A stretch of 5,082 bases of DNA from Agromyces sp. GTDB lineage: Bacteria > Actinomycetota > Actinomycetes > Actinomycetales > Microbacteriaceae. Location: contig JAPSJU010000169.1 in the NCBI GenBank assembly GCA_031178025.1, positions 1 through 5,082 on the forward strand, given 5' to 3'. Position numbers and translations under genes: made by a program. Below, piece by piece: positions 1-4,695 of this stretch. Every line of letters begins with the position of its first letter. Position 1 is the first letter of the stretch. The notes beneath the pieces were generated by a model. It ran no database searches. It saw only the letters and a program-made list of their open reading frames with translations, and was not told the DNA's origin.

Positions 1-7
1 TCGTCAT
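1..7 (-). CDS. Probable start of a leftward gene (first codons only)
   Basis: Only ATG ACG A is visible (ATG at 7..5 on the minus strand), so no product can be named. Support is contextual. A GAAGGG purine stretch lies upstream on the minus strand (24..19), 11 bases from the ATG, which is a rather long spacing. The operator at 49-62 ends 41 bases before this ATG, almost the same distance as between the identical operator at 2385-2398 and the frcB ATG (40 bases). I infer a member of the same sugar regulon, such as a dehydrogenase, glycosidase or further sugar gene. The true start could also lie further left, outside the window. Confidence 0.35.
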
Positions 8-37
8 CGTGTGTTTCGCCCTTCGTCGCGCGAGTCT

Positions 38-56
38 CGATGTCGTTGTGACATCG
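38..56. repeat. Interleaved inverted and direct repeat beside the left operator
   Basis: CGATGTC (38-44) and GACATCG (50-56) form a perfect 7-bp inverted repeat with a 5-base spacer. The same stretch reads as an 11-bp tandem near-repeat, GATGTCGTTGT (39-49) and GACATCGTTGT (50-60), differing at two positions. It overlaps the operator at 49-62 on the side facing the leftward gene, so it may offer an auxiliary half-site for the same repressor. Confidence 0.5.
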
Positions 57-62
57 TTGTCA
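49..62. promoter_or_regulatory. LacI-type operator, left copy
   Basis: The sequence TGACATCGTTGTCA has perfect 5-bp arms (TGACA/TGTCA) and a central CpG, the usual geometry of LacI-family operators. It is identical in all 14 bases to the site at 2385-2398 and differs at one base from the site at 2306-2319. On the minus strand a TTGACA hexamer (63..58) overlaps it and could be a -35 element, but no convincing -10 is seen 16-18 bases further. It probably controls the leftward gene starting near position 7. Binding by the local LacI protein is inferred. Confidence 0.75.
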
Positions 63-82
63 ATGAACGCGGGCGATGCTAC

Positions 83-103
83 GCACTGTCCGGCGGACAA
101 TGC
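83..103. repeat. 21-bp imperfect inverted repeat
   Basis: TGTCC (87-91) and GGACA (95-99) flank a GGC spacer, and the symmetry resumes outside one mismatched pair with GCA (83-85) and TGC (101-103). This gives 8 of 9 paired positions around a 3-base centre. It lies 20 bp from the operator at 49-62, on the upstream side of the leftward gene. It could be a binding site for a second regulator or a small hairpin. No family is recognised. Confidence 0.4.
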
Positions 104-251
104 AAGGGCGCAGCTCGGCACGGGTGTCGCCCGGCTGCGTGGTTCGACCGGGCGAGCACGCGATGGGCTGCCGCACGTCACGCAGGAAATCCGCCGACTC
201 GAGGCGCCCAGGGGCTCGAACTCGCGATTCTCCTGCGGAAGCGCGTGGCGT

Positions 252-289
252 GGCGCGTTGCCCCGCGCCCGCGCGCCTCAGCCGAGGCG
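252..289 (-). terminator. Tandem GC hairpins after the kinase gene
   Basis: CGCCTC (274-279) pairs with GAGGCG (284-289) around a 4-base loop, starting 5 bases after the kinase stop codon when read leftward. A second perfect 6-bp stem, GGCGCG (252-257) with CGCGCC (264-269), follows. Neither has a U-tract, so this is a candidate weak terminator or 3'-end stabiliser. Short GC stems also arise by chance at this base composition. Confidence 0.35.
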
Positions 290-294
290 ACTGG

Positions 295-1257
295 TCAGCT
301 GGGGAACGCCGGCTCGAGCTCCTGCGCACGCGGCGTGCGGAGCAGGGCGCCCTCGTGGCGCACGGTCGCCGCGGCGATCTCCATCGCCTCGTGCAGGGCA
401 TGCGCCCACGCCGTGCTCGTCGTCGGCAGCCCGTCGAGGGCGACGCGTCGCACGATCGCGGCGAGGGTGGCGTCGCCGGCGCCCATCGTGTCGACCACCG
501 GGCCGGGCAACGGCACGATCGGCGCATGCACGCGACTGTCGCCGTGGTGCAGCGTCGCTCCGTCACGGCCGGCCGTGGCCAGCACCGCGTCGGCGCCCGC
601 CACGCGGAGCCGCCCGACGAACGCGTCGAGCGAGTCGCCGAGGAGCAGCTCCGCGTCCTCGTCGCCGACCTTGACGAGCAGCGAGCGCGACGCGAAATCC
701 TCGAAGTTGGCAAGGAATCGCCGGCGATCGGCGAGCATCCCGGCACGCGGATTGCCGTCGACGATCACGCGCAGGCTCGGATCGGCGATCGCGGCGACGA
801 GCTCGGCGTACTGCTCGTCGTCGTCGAACGGGAAGCAGCTGACCACGACGAGGGCGGCCCCGTCGATCGCCGACCGCACCGATGCATCGAAGCGGATGCG
901 CCGTTGCCTGGCGGCGTCGTTGAATTCGTAGCGGGGTTCGCCCTCGGTGCGGTCCGAGATCGCACGGGACGAGCCGAGCGGCGCGGGGCTGTCGACGAGT
1001 CCGACGCGGTAGTCGCGCAGGTAGGCGCGGATGCGCTCGCCCGGCTCGTCGTCGCCGACCATCGCGACGAGGGCGGTCTGCTCGCCGAGCAGCGCCACTC
1101 CGACGGCGACGTTGAGCGCGGCGCCGCCCACGAACTCCCGGGAGCCGCGGGGGTCGCGCAGCTCGTCGATGAGGGCGTCGCCGATGACGATGGTGCGTGC
1201 GGTCCCCGCTCCGGTGCTCGCGAGGCGGCCGGATGCTGCGGCGTCGGTGTGCGGCAT
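295..1257 (-). CDS. PfkB-family carbohydrate kinase (fructokinase-like)
   Basis: This 320-residue protein would phosphorylate a sugar with ATP in the cytoplasm; length and motifs fit the ribokinase/PfkB family. Visible are the sugar-side signature GGAALNVAVGVALLG (44-58, with Asn49), the fructokinase-like D-x-N-x-R stretch DGNPR (167-171), KVGDEDAELL (196-205), and the C-terminal ATP and anion-hole signature DTMGAGDATL (256-265), with Asp262 as the expected catalytic base. The residue after GAGDA is Thr where Phe is common. I chose the ATG at 1257..1255 because the frame upstream of it runs antisense into the lacI coding region with low-complexity sequence. This start leaves 4 bases after the lacI stop, and an AGGG stretch sits 8 bases upstream. 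It is probably co-transcribed with lacI. Fructose as substrate is inferred from the facing Frc-type importer; another sugar is possible. Confidence 0.9.
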   Translation of the reverse strand: MPHTDAAASGRLASTGAGTARTIVIGDALIDELRDPRGSREFVGGAALNVAVGVALLGEQTALVAMVGDDEPGERIRAYLRDYRVGLVDSPAPLGSSRAISDRTEGEPRYEFNDAARQRRIRFDASVRSAIDGAALVVVSCFPFDDDEQYAELVAAIADPSLRVIVDGNPRAGMLADRRRFLANFEDFASRSLLVKVGDEDAELLLGDSLDAFVGRLRVAGADAVLATAGRDGATLHHGDSRVHAPIVPLPGPVVDTMGAGDATLAAIVRRVALDGLPTTSTAWAHALHEAMEIAAATVRHEGALLRTPRAQELEPAFPS

Positions 1258-1261
1258 CCGC

Positions 1262-2320
1262 TCAGCCCTGCTCTCTGGGCGGGATCTCGCCCGATCCGCG
1301 TTCGACGAGTCGTGTGGGCACGATCGTGCGGGTGGGCGGGGAGGCGTCGCCGTCGAGCCGAGCGAACACGCGCTCGGCGGCGGCACGGCCGATCTGCTGG
1401 GGATCCTGGGCGACGACGGTGACCCCCGGGTCGAGCAGGTCGCCGAGCGGCACGTCGTCGAAGCCGACGAGGGCGGTGTCGCGGTGCCGTCCGAGTTCGC
1501 GCAGCGCGCGGATCACGCCGATGGTCACGAGGTTCTGGCTGCTGAAGATCGCGGTGGGCGGTGCGGGGTTCTCGAAGAGCGCGAGCGTGGCGAGCCGGGC
1601 CGACTCCTCGTCGTGCAGTCCTTCGACGACGGGGACGTCGCGGGTCGCGACGCCGGCGCGGCCGAGCTCCTCGAGGAATCCGCGTCGTCGCTCACGAGCG
1701 GTCTGGATGACCGCCTTGTCGCCCAGGTAGGCGACGTTCCGGTGGCCGAGCTCGAGCAGGTGGCGGGTCGCGAGCGCCGCCCCCTCGGCGTTGTCGCTCA
1801 CGACCGCGTCGGAGGTGATCCCGGCCGGCTCCCGGTCGACGAAGACGACGGGGGTGCCGCGACGGAGTTCGGGCGCGAGGTACGCCTGGCTCTCGGAGAC
1901 CGTGGTGAGGATGAGGCCGTCGACGCGGCGGCGCAGGAACGCGGCCACCGATTCCTGCTCGCGGTCGGGGTCGTCGTCGAGGCTCGACGCGAACACCGCG
2001 ACGCCGCGCTCGGAGGCGGCGTCCTCCACCGCGCGGTGCACGGCCCCGGCGAACGGGTTGTCGACGCTGCCGACGAGCAGGCCGAGCGTCCGGGTGCGTC
2101 CGTCGGCGCGGCGGAGGTTGCCCGCGTGCAGGTCGGGCTGGTAGTCGAGCGTGCGGGCCGCCGCGGTGACTCTCGCGATCGTCGCGGCCGAGACGTTGGG
2201 TTCGCCGTTGATGACGCGAGAGACGGTCTTCACGCCCACGCCGGCGAGAGCGGCGACGTGGCGCATGGTGGGACGCGAGCGGCCGTCCGGTGTGGTGCTC
2301 GCTTCTGACAACGGTGTCAC
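1262..2320 (-). CDS. LacI-family transcriptional repressor of the sugar locus
   Basis: This 352-residue DNA-binding repressor is of normal LacI/GalR length. The helix-turn-helix is at about residues 19-39 (MRHVAALAGVGVKTVSRVIN), with Val30, Lys31 and Arg35 at the positions matching LacI Tyr17, Gln18 and Arg22. The usual GVS of this helix is GVG here. The hinge helix follows (YQPDLHAGNL, 60-69), where Leu69 matches the leucine that wedges into a central CpG. A periplasmic-binding-protein-like effector domain starts at LGLLVGSVDNPF (79-90) and includes VGFDDVPLGDLLDPGVT near the C-terminus. I chose the GTG at 2320..2318 because GGAGA lies 7 bases upstream. An ATG at 2362 lacks such a site, and one at 2266 would cut very close to the helix-turn-helix. 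The gene is divergent from frcB and 4 bases ahead of the kinase. Three matching operators, one over its own start codon, imply autoregulation and control of the importer. Confidence 0.92.
   Translation of the reverse strand: MTPLSEASTTPDGRSRPTMRHVAALAGVGVKTVSRVINGEPNVSAATIARVTAAARTLDYQPDLHAGNLRRADGRTRTLGLLVGSVDNPFAGAVHRAVEDAASERGVAVFASSLDDDPDREQESVAAFLRRRVDGLILTTVSESQAYLAPELRRGTPVVFVDREPAGITSDAVVSDNAEGAALATRHLLELGHRNVAYLGDKAVIQTARERRRGFLEELGRAGVATRDVPVVEGLHDEESARLATLALFENPAPPTAIFSSQNLVTIGVIRALRELGRHRDTALVGFDDVPLGDLLDPGVTVVAQDPQQIGRAAAERVFARLDGDASPPTRTIVPTRLVERGSGEIPPREQG
2306..2319. promoter_or_regulatory. LacI-type operator over the lacI start codon
   Basis: On the lacI strand this reads TGACACCGTTGTCA, one base different from the copies at 49-62 and 2385-2398, with the same perfect TGACA/TGTCA arms and central CpG. 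It covers the last two bases of the GTG start and codons 2-5 of lacI. A repressor bound here would block early elongation or the initiation region, which fits autoregulation. Its centre is 79 bp from the centre of the operator at 2385-2398. Confidence 0.72.
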
Positions 2321-2327
2321 AATCGGG

Positions 2328-2332
2328 TCTCC
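2328..2332 (-). promoter_or_regulatory. Ribosome binding site that fixes the lacI GTG start
   Basis: On the minus strand GGAGA lies 7 bases before the GTG at 2320, a near-ideal spacing. The ATG 42 bases further upstream has no comparable purine stretch. This site is the main reason for choosing the 352-residue protein. Confidence 0.7.
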
Positions 2333-2351
2333 AATGTGCAAGATGGACTTG

Positions 2352-2357
2352 ACTATA
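2352..2357 (-). promoter_or_regulatory. Candidate -10 element for lacI
   Basis: On the minus strand TATAGT matches the TATAAT consensus at five of six positions and would place transcription start near 2345, about 25 bases ahead of the lacI GTG. No good -35 hexamer is seen 16-18 bases upstream, so this is a tentative call. Confidence 0.4.
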
Positions 2358-2368
2358 CACATCTGGAT

Positions 2369-2378
2369 GGTCTAGACC
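2369..2378. repeat. Perfect 10-bp palindrome in the divergent control region
   Basis: GGTCTAGACC is a perfect palindrome containing CTAG, a tetranucleotide uncommon in many bacterial genomes. It lies between the two repressor operators and over the predicted -10 region of frcB. It could be a site for another regulator or a chance palindrome. Confidence 0.4.
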
Positions 2379-2379
2379 T

Positions 2380-2394
2380 AACGATGACATCGTT
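2380..2394. repeat. 15-bp palindrome overlapping the frcB operator
   Basis: AACGATG (2380-2386) and CATCGTT (2388-2394) form perfect 7-bp arms around a single A. It shares ten bases (2385-2394) with the 14-bp operator at 2385-2398, so the two palindromes are interleaved and offset by 4 bp. It may widen the binding region or be a by-product of the repeated CATCGTT element. Confidence 0.45.
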
Positions 2395-2398
2395 GTCA
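2385..2398. promoter_or_regulatory. LacI-type operator for frcBCA
   Basis: TGACATCGTTGTCA is identical to the copy at 49-62. It lies just downstream of the predicted frcB promoter and ends 40 bases before the frcB ATG. A bound repressor here would block initiation of the importer operon. Binding by the LacI protein encoded at 1262-2320 is inferred from proximity and from the presence of a third copy at that gene's start. Confidence 0.78.
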
Positions 2399-2401
2399 GG
2401 G

Positions 2402-2409
2402 TGACAACG
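2402..2409. promoter_or_regulatory. Extra operator half-site
   Basis: TGACAACG is the exact reverse complement of the right half of the neighbouring operator (CGTTGTCA, 2391-2398). The two form an 8-bp perfect inverted repeat with a GGG spacer. Its own right half is degenerate (GTCCCC). It could stabilise a second dimer or a tetramer. Confidence 0.5.
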
Positions 2410-2438
2410 GTCCCCCACCACCCAGAGGAGATTCACCG

Positions 2439-3530
2439 ATGAATCACGCAGCATCCGGCGCACGTCGCCGCCGCCTCATCGCCGCGGGCTCGCTCGCCGC
2501 CGCCGCCGCTCTCGCCTTCACCGGATGCGCCTCTGGCGGATCCGCCGATGCCGGCGAGGGGGAGGACACCGTCGGCGTCTCGCTCATCGTGAAGACGACG
2601 ACGAACCCGTTCTTCGTCGCCATGCAGGACGGCGCCGAGGCCGCCGCCGACGAGCTCGGCGTCGAGCTGACGCTCGCCGCCGGCAAGGAGGACGGCGACG
2701 AGGACACCCAGATCCAGGCGATCGAGAACGCCATCTCGAAGGGCGACGCCGGCATCCTCATCACGCCGAACGGCCCCGGCGTCGAGGATGCGCTCGTGAA
2801 GGCCCGCGACGCCGGCCTCTTCGTCATCGCGCTCGACACCCCGCCCTCCGACTCCGAGGCCGTCGACATCACCTTCGCAACGGACAACTTCCTCGCGGGA
2901 CAGGAGATCGGCAAGTGGACCGCCGCGAAGCTCGCCGGCGAGAAGGCCACCATCGCCCTCATCGACCTCTTCGACGACAAGGTCGTCTCGGTCGACGTCG
3001 CGCGCGACCAGGGCTTCCTCGACGGCATGGGCATCGACCTGGCCGACGAGGCCGCGAACGGCGACGAGGAGCCGACCGGCAGCTACAGCGGCGGCGAGTA
3101 CGAGATCGTCGGCAACGAGGCATCCCAGGGCGCCGAGGACGGCGGACGCACCGCCGCCGAGACCCTGCTCTCGAAGAACCCGGACATCAACGTCGTCTAC
3201 ACGATCAACGAGCCCGCCGCCTATGGCGCATACGAGGCGTTCAAGGCGGCCGGCAAGGAGGACGTCATCGTGGTCTCGGTCGACGGCGGATGCGCCGGCG
3301 TCGAGCAGACCGCCGAGGGCATCATCGATGCGACGAGCCAGCAGTACCCGGTCAAGATGGCCGAGCTGGGCGTCCAGGCGATCTTCGACCTCGTGACGAC
3401 GGGCGAGGCCCCCGAGAACACCGACGGCCTCGACTTCTACAACACGGGCGTCGCGCTCGTGACCGACGACCCCCAGGACGGCGTCGAGTCGATCGACACG
3501 ACCGAGGCGAGCGAGATCTGCTGGGGCTGA
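2439..3530 (+). CDS. frcB: Sugar ABC transporter substrate-binding lipoprotein (FrcB-like, CUT2)
   Basis: This 363-residue protein binds the sugar outside the membrane and hands it to the permease. A lipoprotein signal is clear: RRRR (9-12), a hydrophobic stretch (13-27) and the lipobox FTGC with lipidated Cys30. An acidic, Gly/Ser-rich linker leads into a Peripla_BP_4/RbsB-type domain at about 44-345. By family alignment the ligand contacts would be Phe58-Phe59, Asp133 (ALDT), Arg189 (VARDQGF), Asn257 (TINEPAAYGA), Asp282 (SVDGG) and Gln301-Gln302 (ATSQQYP). TINEPAAYGA, SVDGGCAGVE, ATSQQYP and the CWG C-terminus resemble fructose-binding FrcB proteins as I recall them. Cys285 and Cys361 might form a disulfide. 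The ATG has AGAGGAG 8 bases upstream. It is the first gene of the importer operon and likely the most expressed. Fructose is inferred; ribose or another sugar is not excluded. Confidence 0.9.
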   Translation: MNHAASGARRRRLIAAGSLAAAAALAFTGCASGGSADAGEGEDTVGVSLIVKTTTNPFFVAMQDGAEAAADELGVELTLAAGKEDGDEDTQIQAIENAISKGDAGILITPNGPGVEDALVKARDAGLFVIALDTPPSDSEAVDITFATDNFLAGQEIGKWTAAKLAGEKATIALIDLFDDKVVSVDVARDQGFLDGMGIDLADEAANGDEEPTGSYSGGEYEIVGNEASQGAEDGGRTAAETLLSKNPDINVVYTINEPAAYGAYEAFKAAGKEDVIVVSVDGGCAGVEQTAEGIIDATSQQYPVKMAELGVQAIFDLVTTGEAPENTDGLDFYNTGVALVTDDPQDGVESIDTTEASEICWG

Positions 3531-3544
3531 TCCGCTGGTCCCCA

Positions 3545-3566
3545 GCACCGCATCGTGAGGCGGTGC
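3545..3566 (+). repeat. First hairpin between frcB and frcC
   Basis: GCACCGC (3545-3551) pairs perfectly with GCGGTGC (3560-3566) around an 8-base loop, beginning 14 bases after the frcB stop. There is no U-tract. Such stems after binding-protein genes commonly protect the upstream message from 3' decay or partly terminate transcription, giving more binding protein than permease. Confidence 0.5.
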
Positions 3567-3574
3567 GCGCGGGC

Positions 3575-3606
3575 CCGGATGCCTCGGCCGTCGCCGCGGC
3601 ATCCGG
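3575..3606 (+). repeat. Second hairpin between frcB and frcC
   Basis: CCGGATGCC (3575-3583) and GGCATCCGG (3598-3606) form a perfect 9-bp stem with a 14-base loop. No U-tract follows, so it is better read as an RNA-stability or attenuation element than a full terminator. The stem ends 34 bases before the frcC ribosome binding site. Both arms carry the GGATGC/GCATCC word that is frequent across the window. Confidence 0.55.
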
Positions 3607-3651
3607 ACGCTCCCGCCGCACCGCCCCACTCCCGAACATCGGAGAATCAAC

Positions 3652-4695
3652 GTGAGTCAGCACACGACGACCGAACCGCCGACCTCGGCGCTCGATCTCG
3701 CCGAGGAGTTCCTCGACCGCACCACCCCCCTCAGTCGCATCCGAAACACCCTCCACCGCTATCCGGCGATCAGCCCCGCCATCGTGCTCGTGCTCGCCGT
3801 CATCGTGTTCGGGCTGCTCAACGAGCGGTTCCTGAACCCGGCGAACCTCTCGCTCATCACGCAGCAGGTGGCGGTCGTCGGCACGCTCGCCATCGCGCAG
3901 ACGCTCATCATCCTCACCGCGGGGATCGACCTCTCGGTCGGCGCCGTCATGGTGCTGAGCTCGATGGTCATCGCGCAGGCCACGGTGCAGGCGGGCCTGC
4001 CCGCGGTGCTCGGCCTCGCCCTCGGGCTCGCGGTCGGCCTCGCCGCCGGCGCGCTCAACGGCTTCCTCGTGACGCGCCTGAAGCTGCCGCCCTTCATCGT
4101 GACGCTCGGAACGCTGAACATCTTCGTCGCGCTCACCCTGCTCTACTCGAGCGGCGCGACCGTGCGCGGCGGCGAGATGCCCGACCTGCTCACCTGGACG
4201 GGCGCCACGTTCGACCTCGGCGGCGTGAACATCACCGTCGGCGTGCTCATGATGCTGATCCTCTACGTCGTCATCGCGCTCATCCTGCAGAAGACCGCGT
4301 GGGGCCGGCACGTCTATGCGGTCGGCGACGACAAGGAGTCGGCGCGGCTCGCCGGCATCCGGGTCAACCGCGTGCTCATGAGCGTCTACCTCGCCGCGGG
4401 CGCCATCCTCGCGATCGGCGCCTGGATCCAGATCGGGCGCACCAACGCGGCGTCGCCGAACGCGGGCGCCGACCTCAACCTCGACTCGATCACCGCCGTC
4501 GTCATCGGCGGCACGAGCCTCTTCGGCGGACGCGGCACGGTCTGGGGCACCCTCCTCGGGGCGCTCATCGTGGGCGTCTTCCGCAACGGGCTCTCCCTCG
4601 CCGGGCTCGACGTGCTCTGGCAGACCTTCGCGGTGGGCGTGCTCATCGTCGTCGCCGTCTCGGTCGACCAGTGGATCCGAAAGGTACGCAAATGA
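3652..4695 (+). CDS. frcC: Sugar ABC transporter permease (FrcC-like, CUT2)
   Basis: This 347-residue membrane protein is a BPD_transp_2 family permease that forms the channel with FrcA, probably as a homodimer. A hydrophilic cytoplasmic N-terminus of about 40 residues precedes eight to ten hydrophobic segments, at roughly 42-58, 68-90, 95-112, 115-140, 148-166, 192-212, 242-260, 278-292, 298-312 and 322-338. The stretch ILTAGIDLSVGAVMVLSS (87-104) is a hallmark of CUT2 permeases. The cytoplasmic loop TAWGRHVYAVGDDKESARL (215-233) with AGIRV after it is the expected ATPase-contact region. The segment ISPAIVLVLAV...NPANLSLITQQVAVVGTLA resembles FrcC more than RbsC, in my recollection. The GTG start is chosen because GGAGA lies 6 bases upstream (3641-3645) and no in-frame ATG gives a full first segment. 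The gene overlaps frcA by ATGA, so the two are translationally coupled. Confidence 0.92.
   Translation: MSQHTTTEPPTSALDLAEEFLDRTTPLSRIRNTLHRYPAISPAIVLVLAVIVFGLLNERFLNPANLSLITQQVAVVGTLAIAQTLIILTAGIDLSVGAVMVLSSMVIAQATVQAGLPAVLGLALGLAVGLAAGALNGFLVTRLKLPPFIVTLGTLNIFVALTLLYSSGATVRGGEMPDLLTWTGATFDLGGVNITVGVLMMLILYVVIALILQKTAWGRHVYAVGDDKESARLAGIRVNRVLMSVYLAAGAILAIGAWIQIGRTNAASPNAGADLNLDSITAVVIGGTSLFGGRGTVWGTLLGALIVGVFRNGLSLAGLDVLWQTFAVGVLIVVAVSVDQWIRKVRK

Larger units (their letters stand above)
63..294. other. Non-coding gap between the kinase end and the left operator
   Basis: I find no credible gene in this stretch. Frames open here on the plus strand give arginine- and proline-rich low-complexity products that continue antisense through the kinase gene, so they are shadows. 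The gap holds an inverted repeat at 83-103 and two GC hairpins at 252-289 just behind the kinase stop. Otherwise nothing is recognised. Confidence 0.6.
2349..2378 (+). promoter_or_regulatory. Candidate promoter for the frcBCA operon
   Basis: TTGACT (2349-2354) matches the -35 consensus at five of six positions. Sixteen to eighteen bases later lie TCTAGA (2371-2376) or TAGACC (2373-2378), each only a half match to a -10. Transcription would then start around 2384, directly at the operator 2385-2398, which is a standard place for repression. The -10 is weak, so the assignment depends on the -35 and the operator position. Confidence 0.4.

Noticed and set aside
1258..1386. N-terminal extension of the kinase to an ATG at 1386
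   Set aside because: The extra 43 residues overlap the 3' end of lacI, are Pro/Arg/Ser-rich and match nothing in PfkB proteins. The ATG at 1257 gives normal family length.
76..1422. Plus-strand open frame spanning the left gap and the kinase region (about 448 codons)
   Set aside because: It crosses non-coding sequence and the antisense of the kinase, has no ribosome site worth noting, and shows low-complexity composition.
1031..2308. Long open frame on the plus strand antisense to lacI (about 425 codons)
   Set aside because: It is the complement of a well-formed LacI protein; its composition is Arg/Gly/Asp/Val-rich with no recognisable domain.
2321..2362. N-terminal extension of lacI to an ATG at 2362
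   Set aside because: No ribosome binding site precedes that ATG, and it would overlap the predicted -10 at 2352-2357. The GTG at 2320 has GGAGA at ideal spacing.
3545..3606. Intrinsic terminator ending the frcB transcript
   Set aside because: Both stems lack a following U-tract, and frcC/frcA must be expressed with frcB for a working importer. They are kept as hairpins, not as a terminator.
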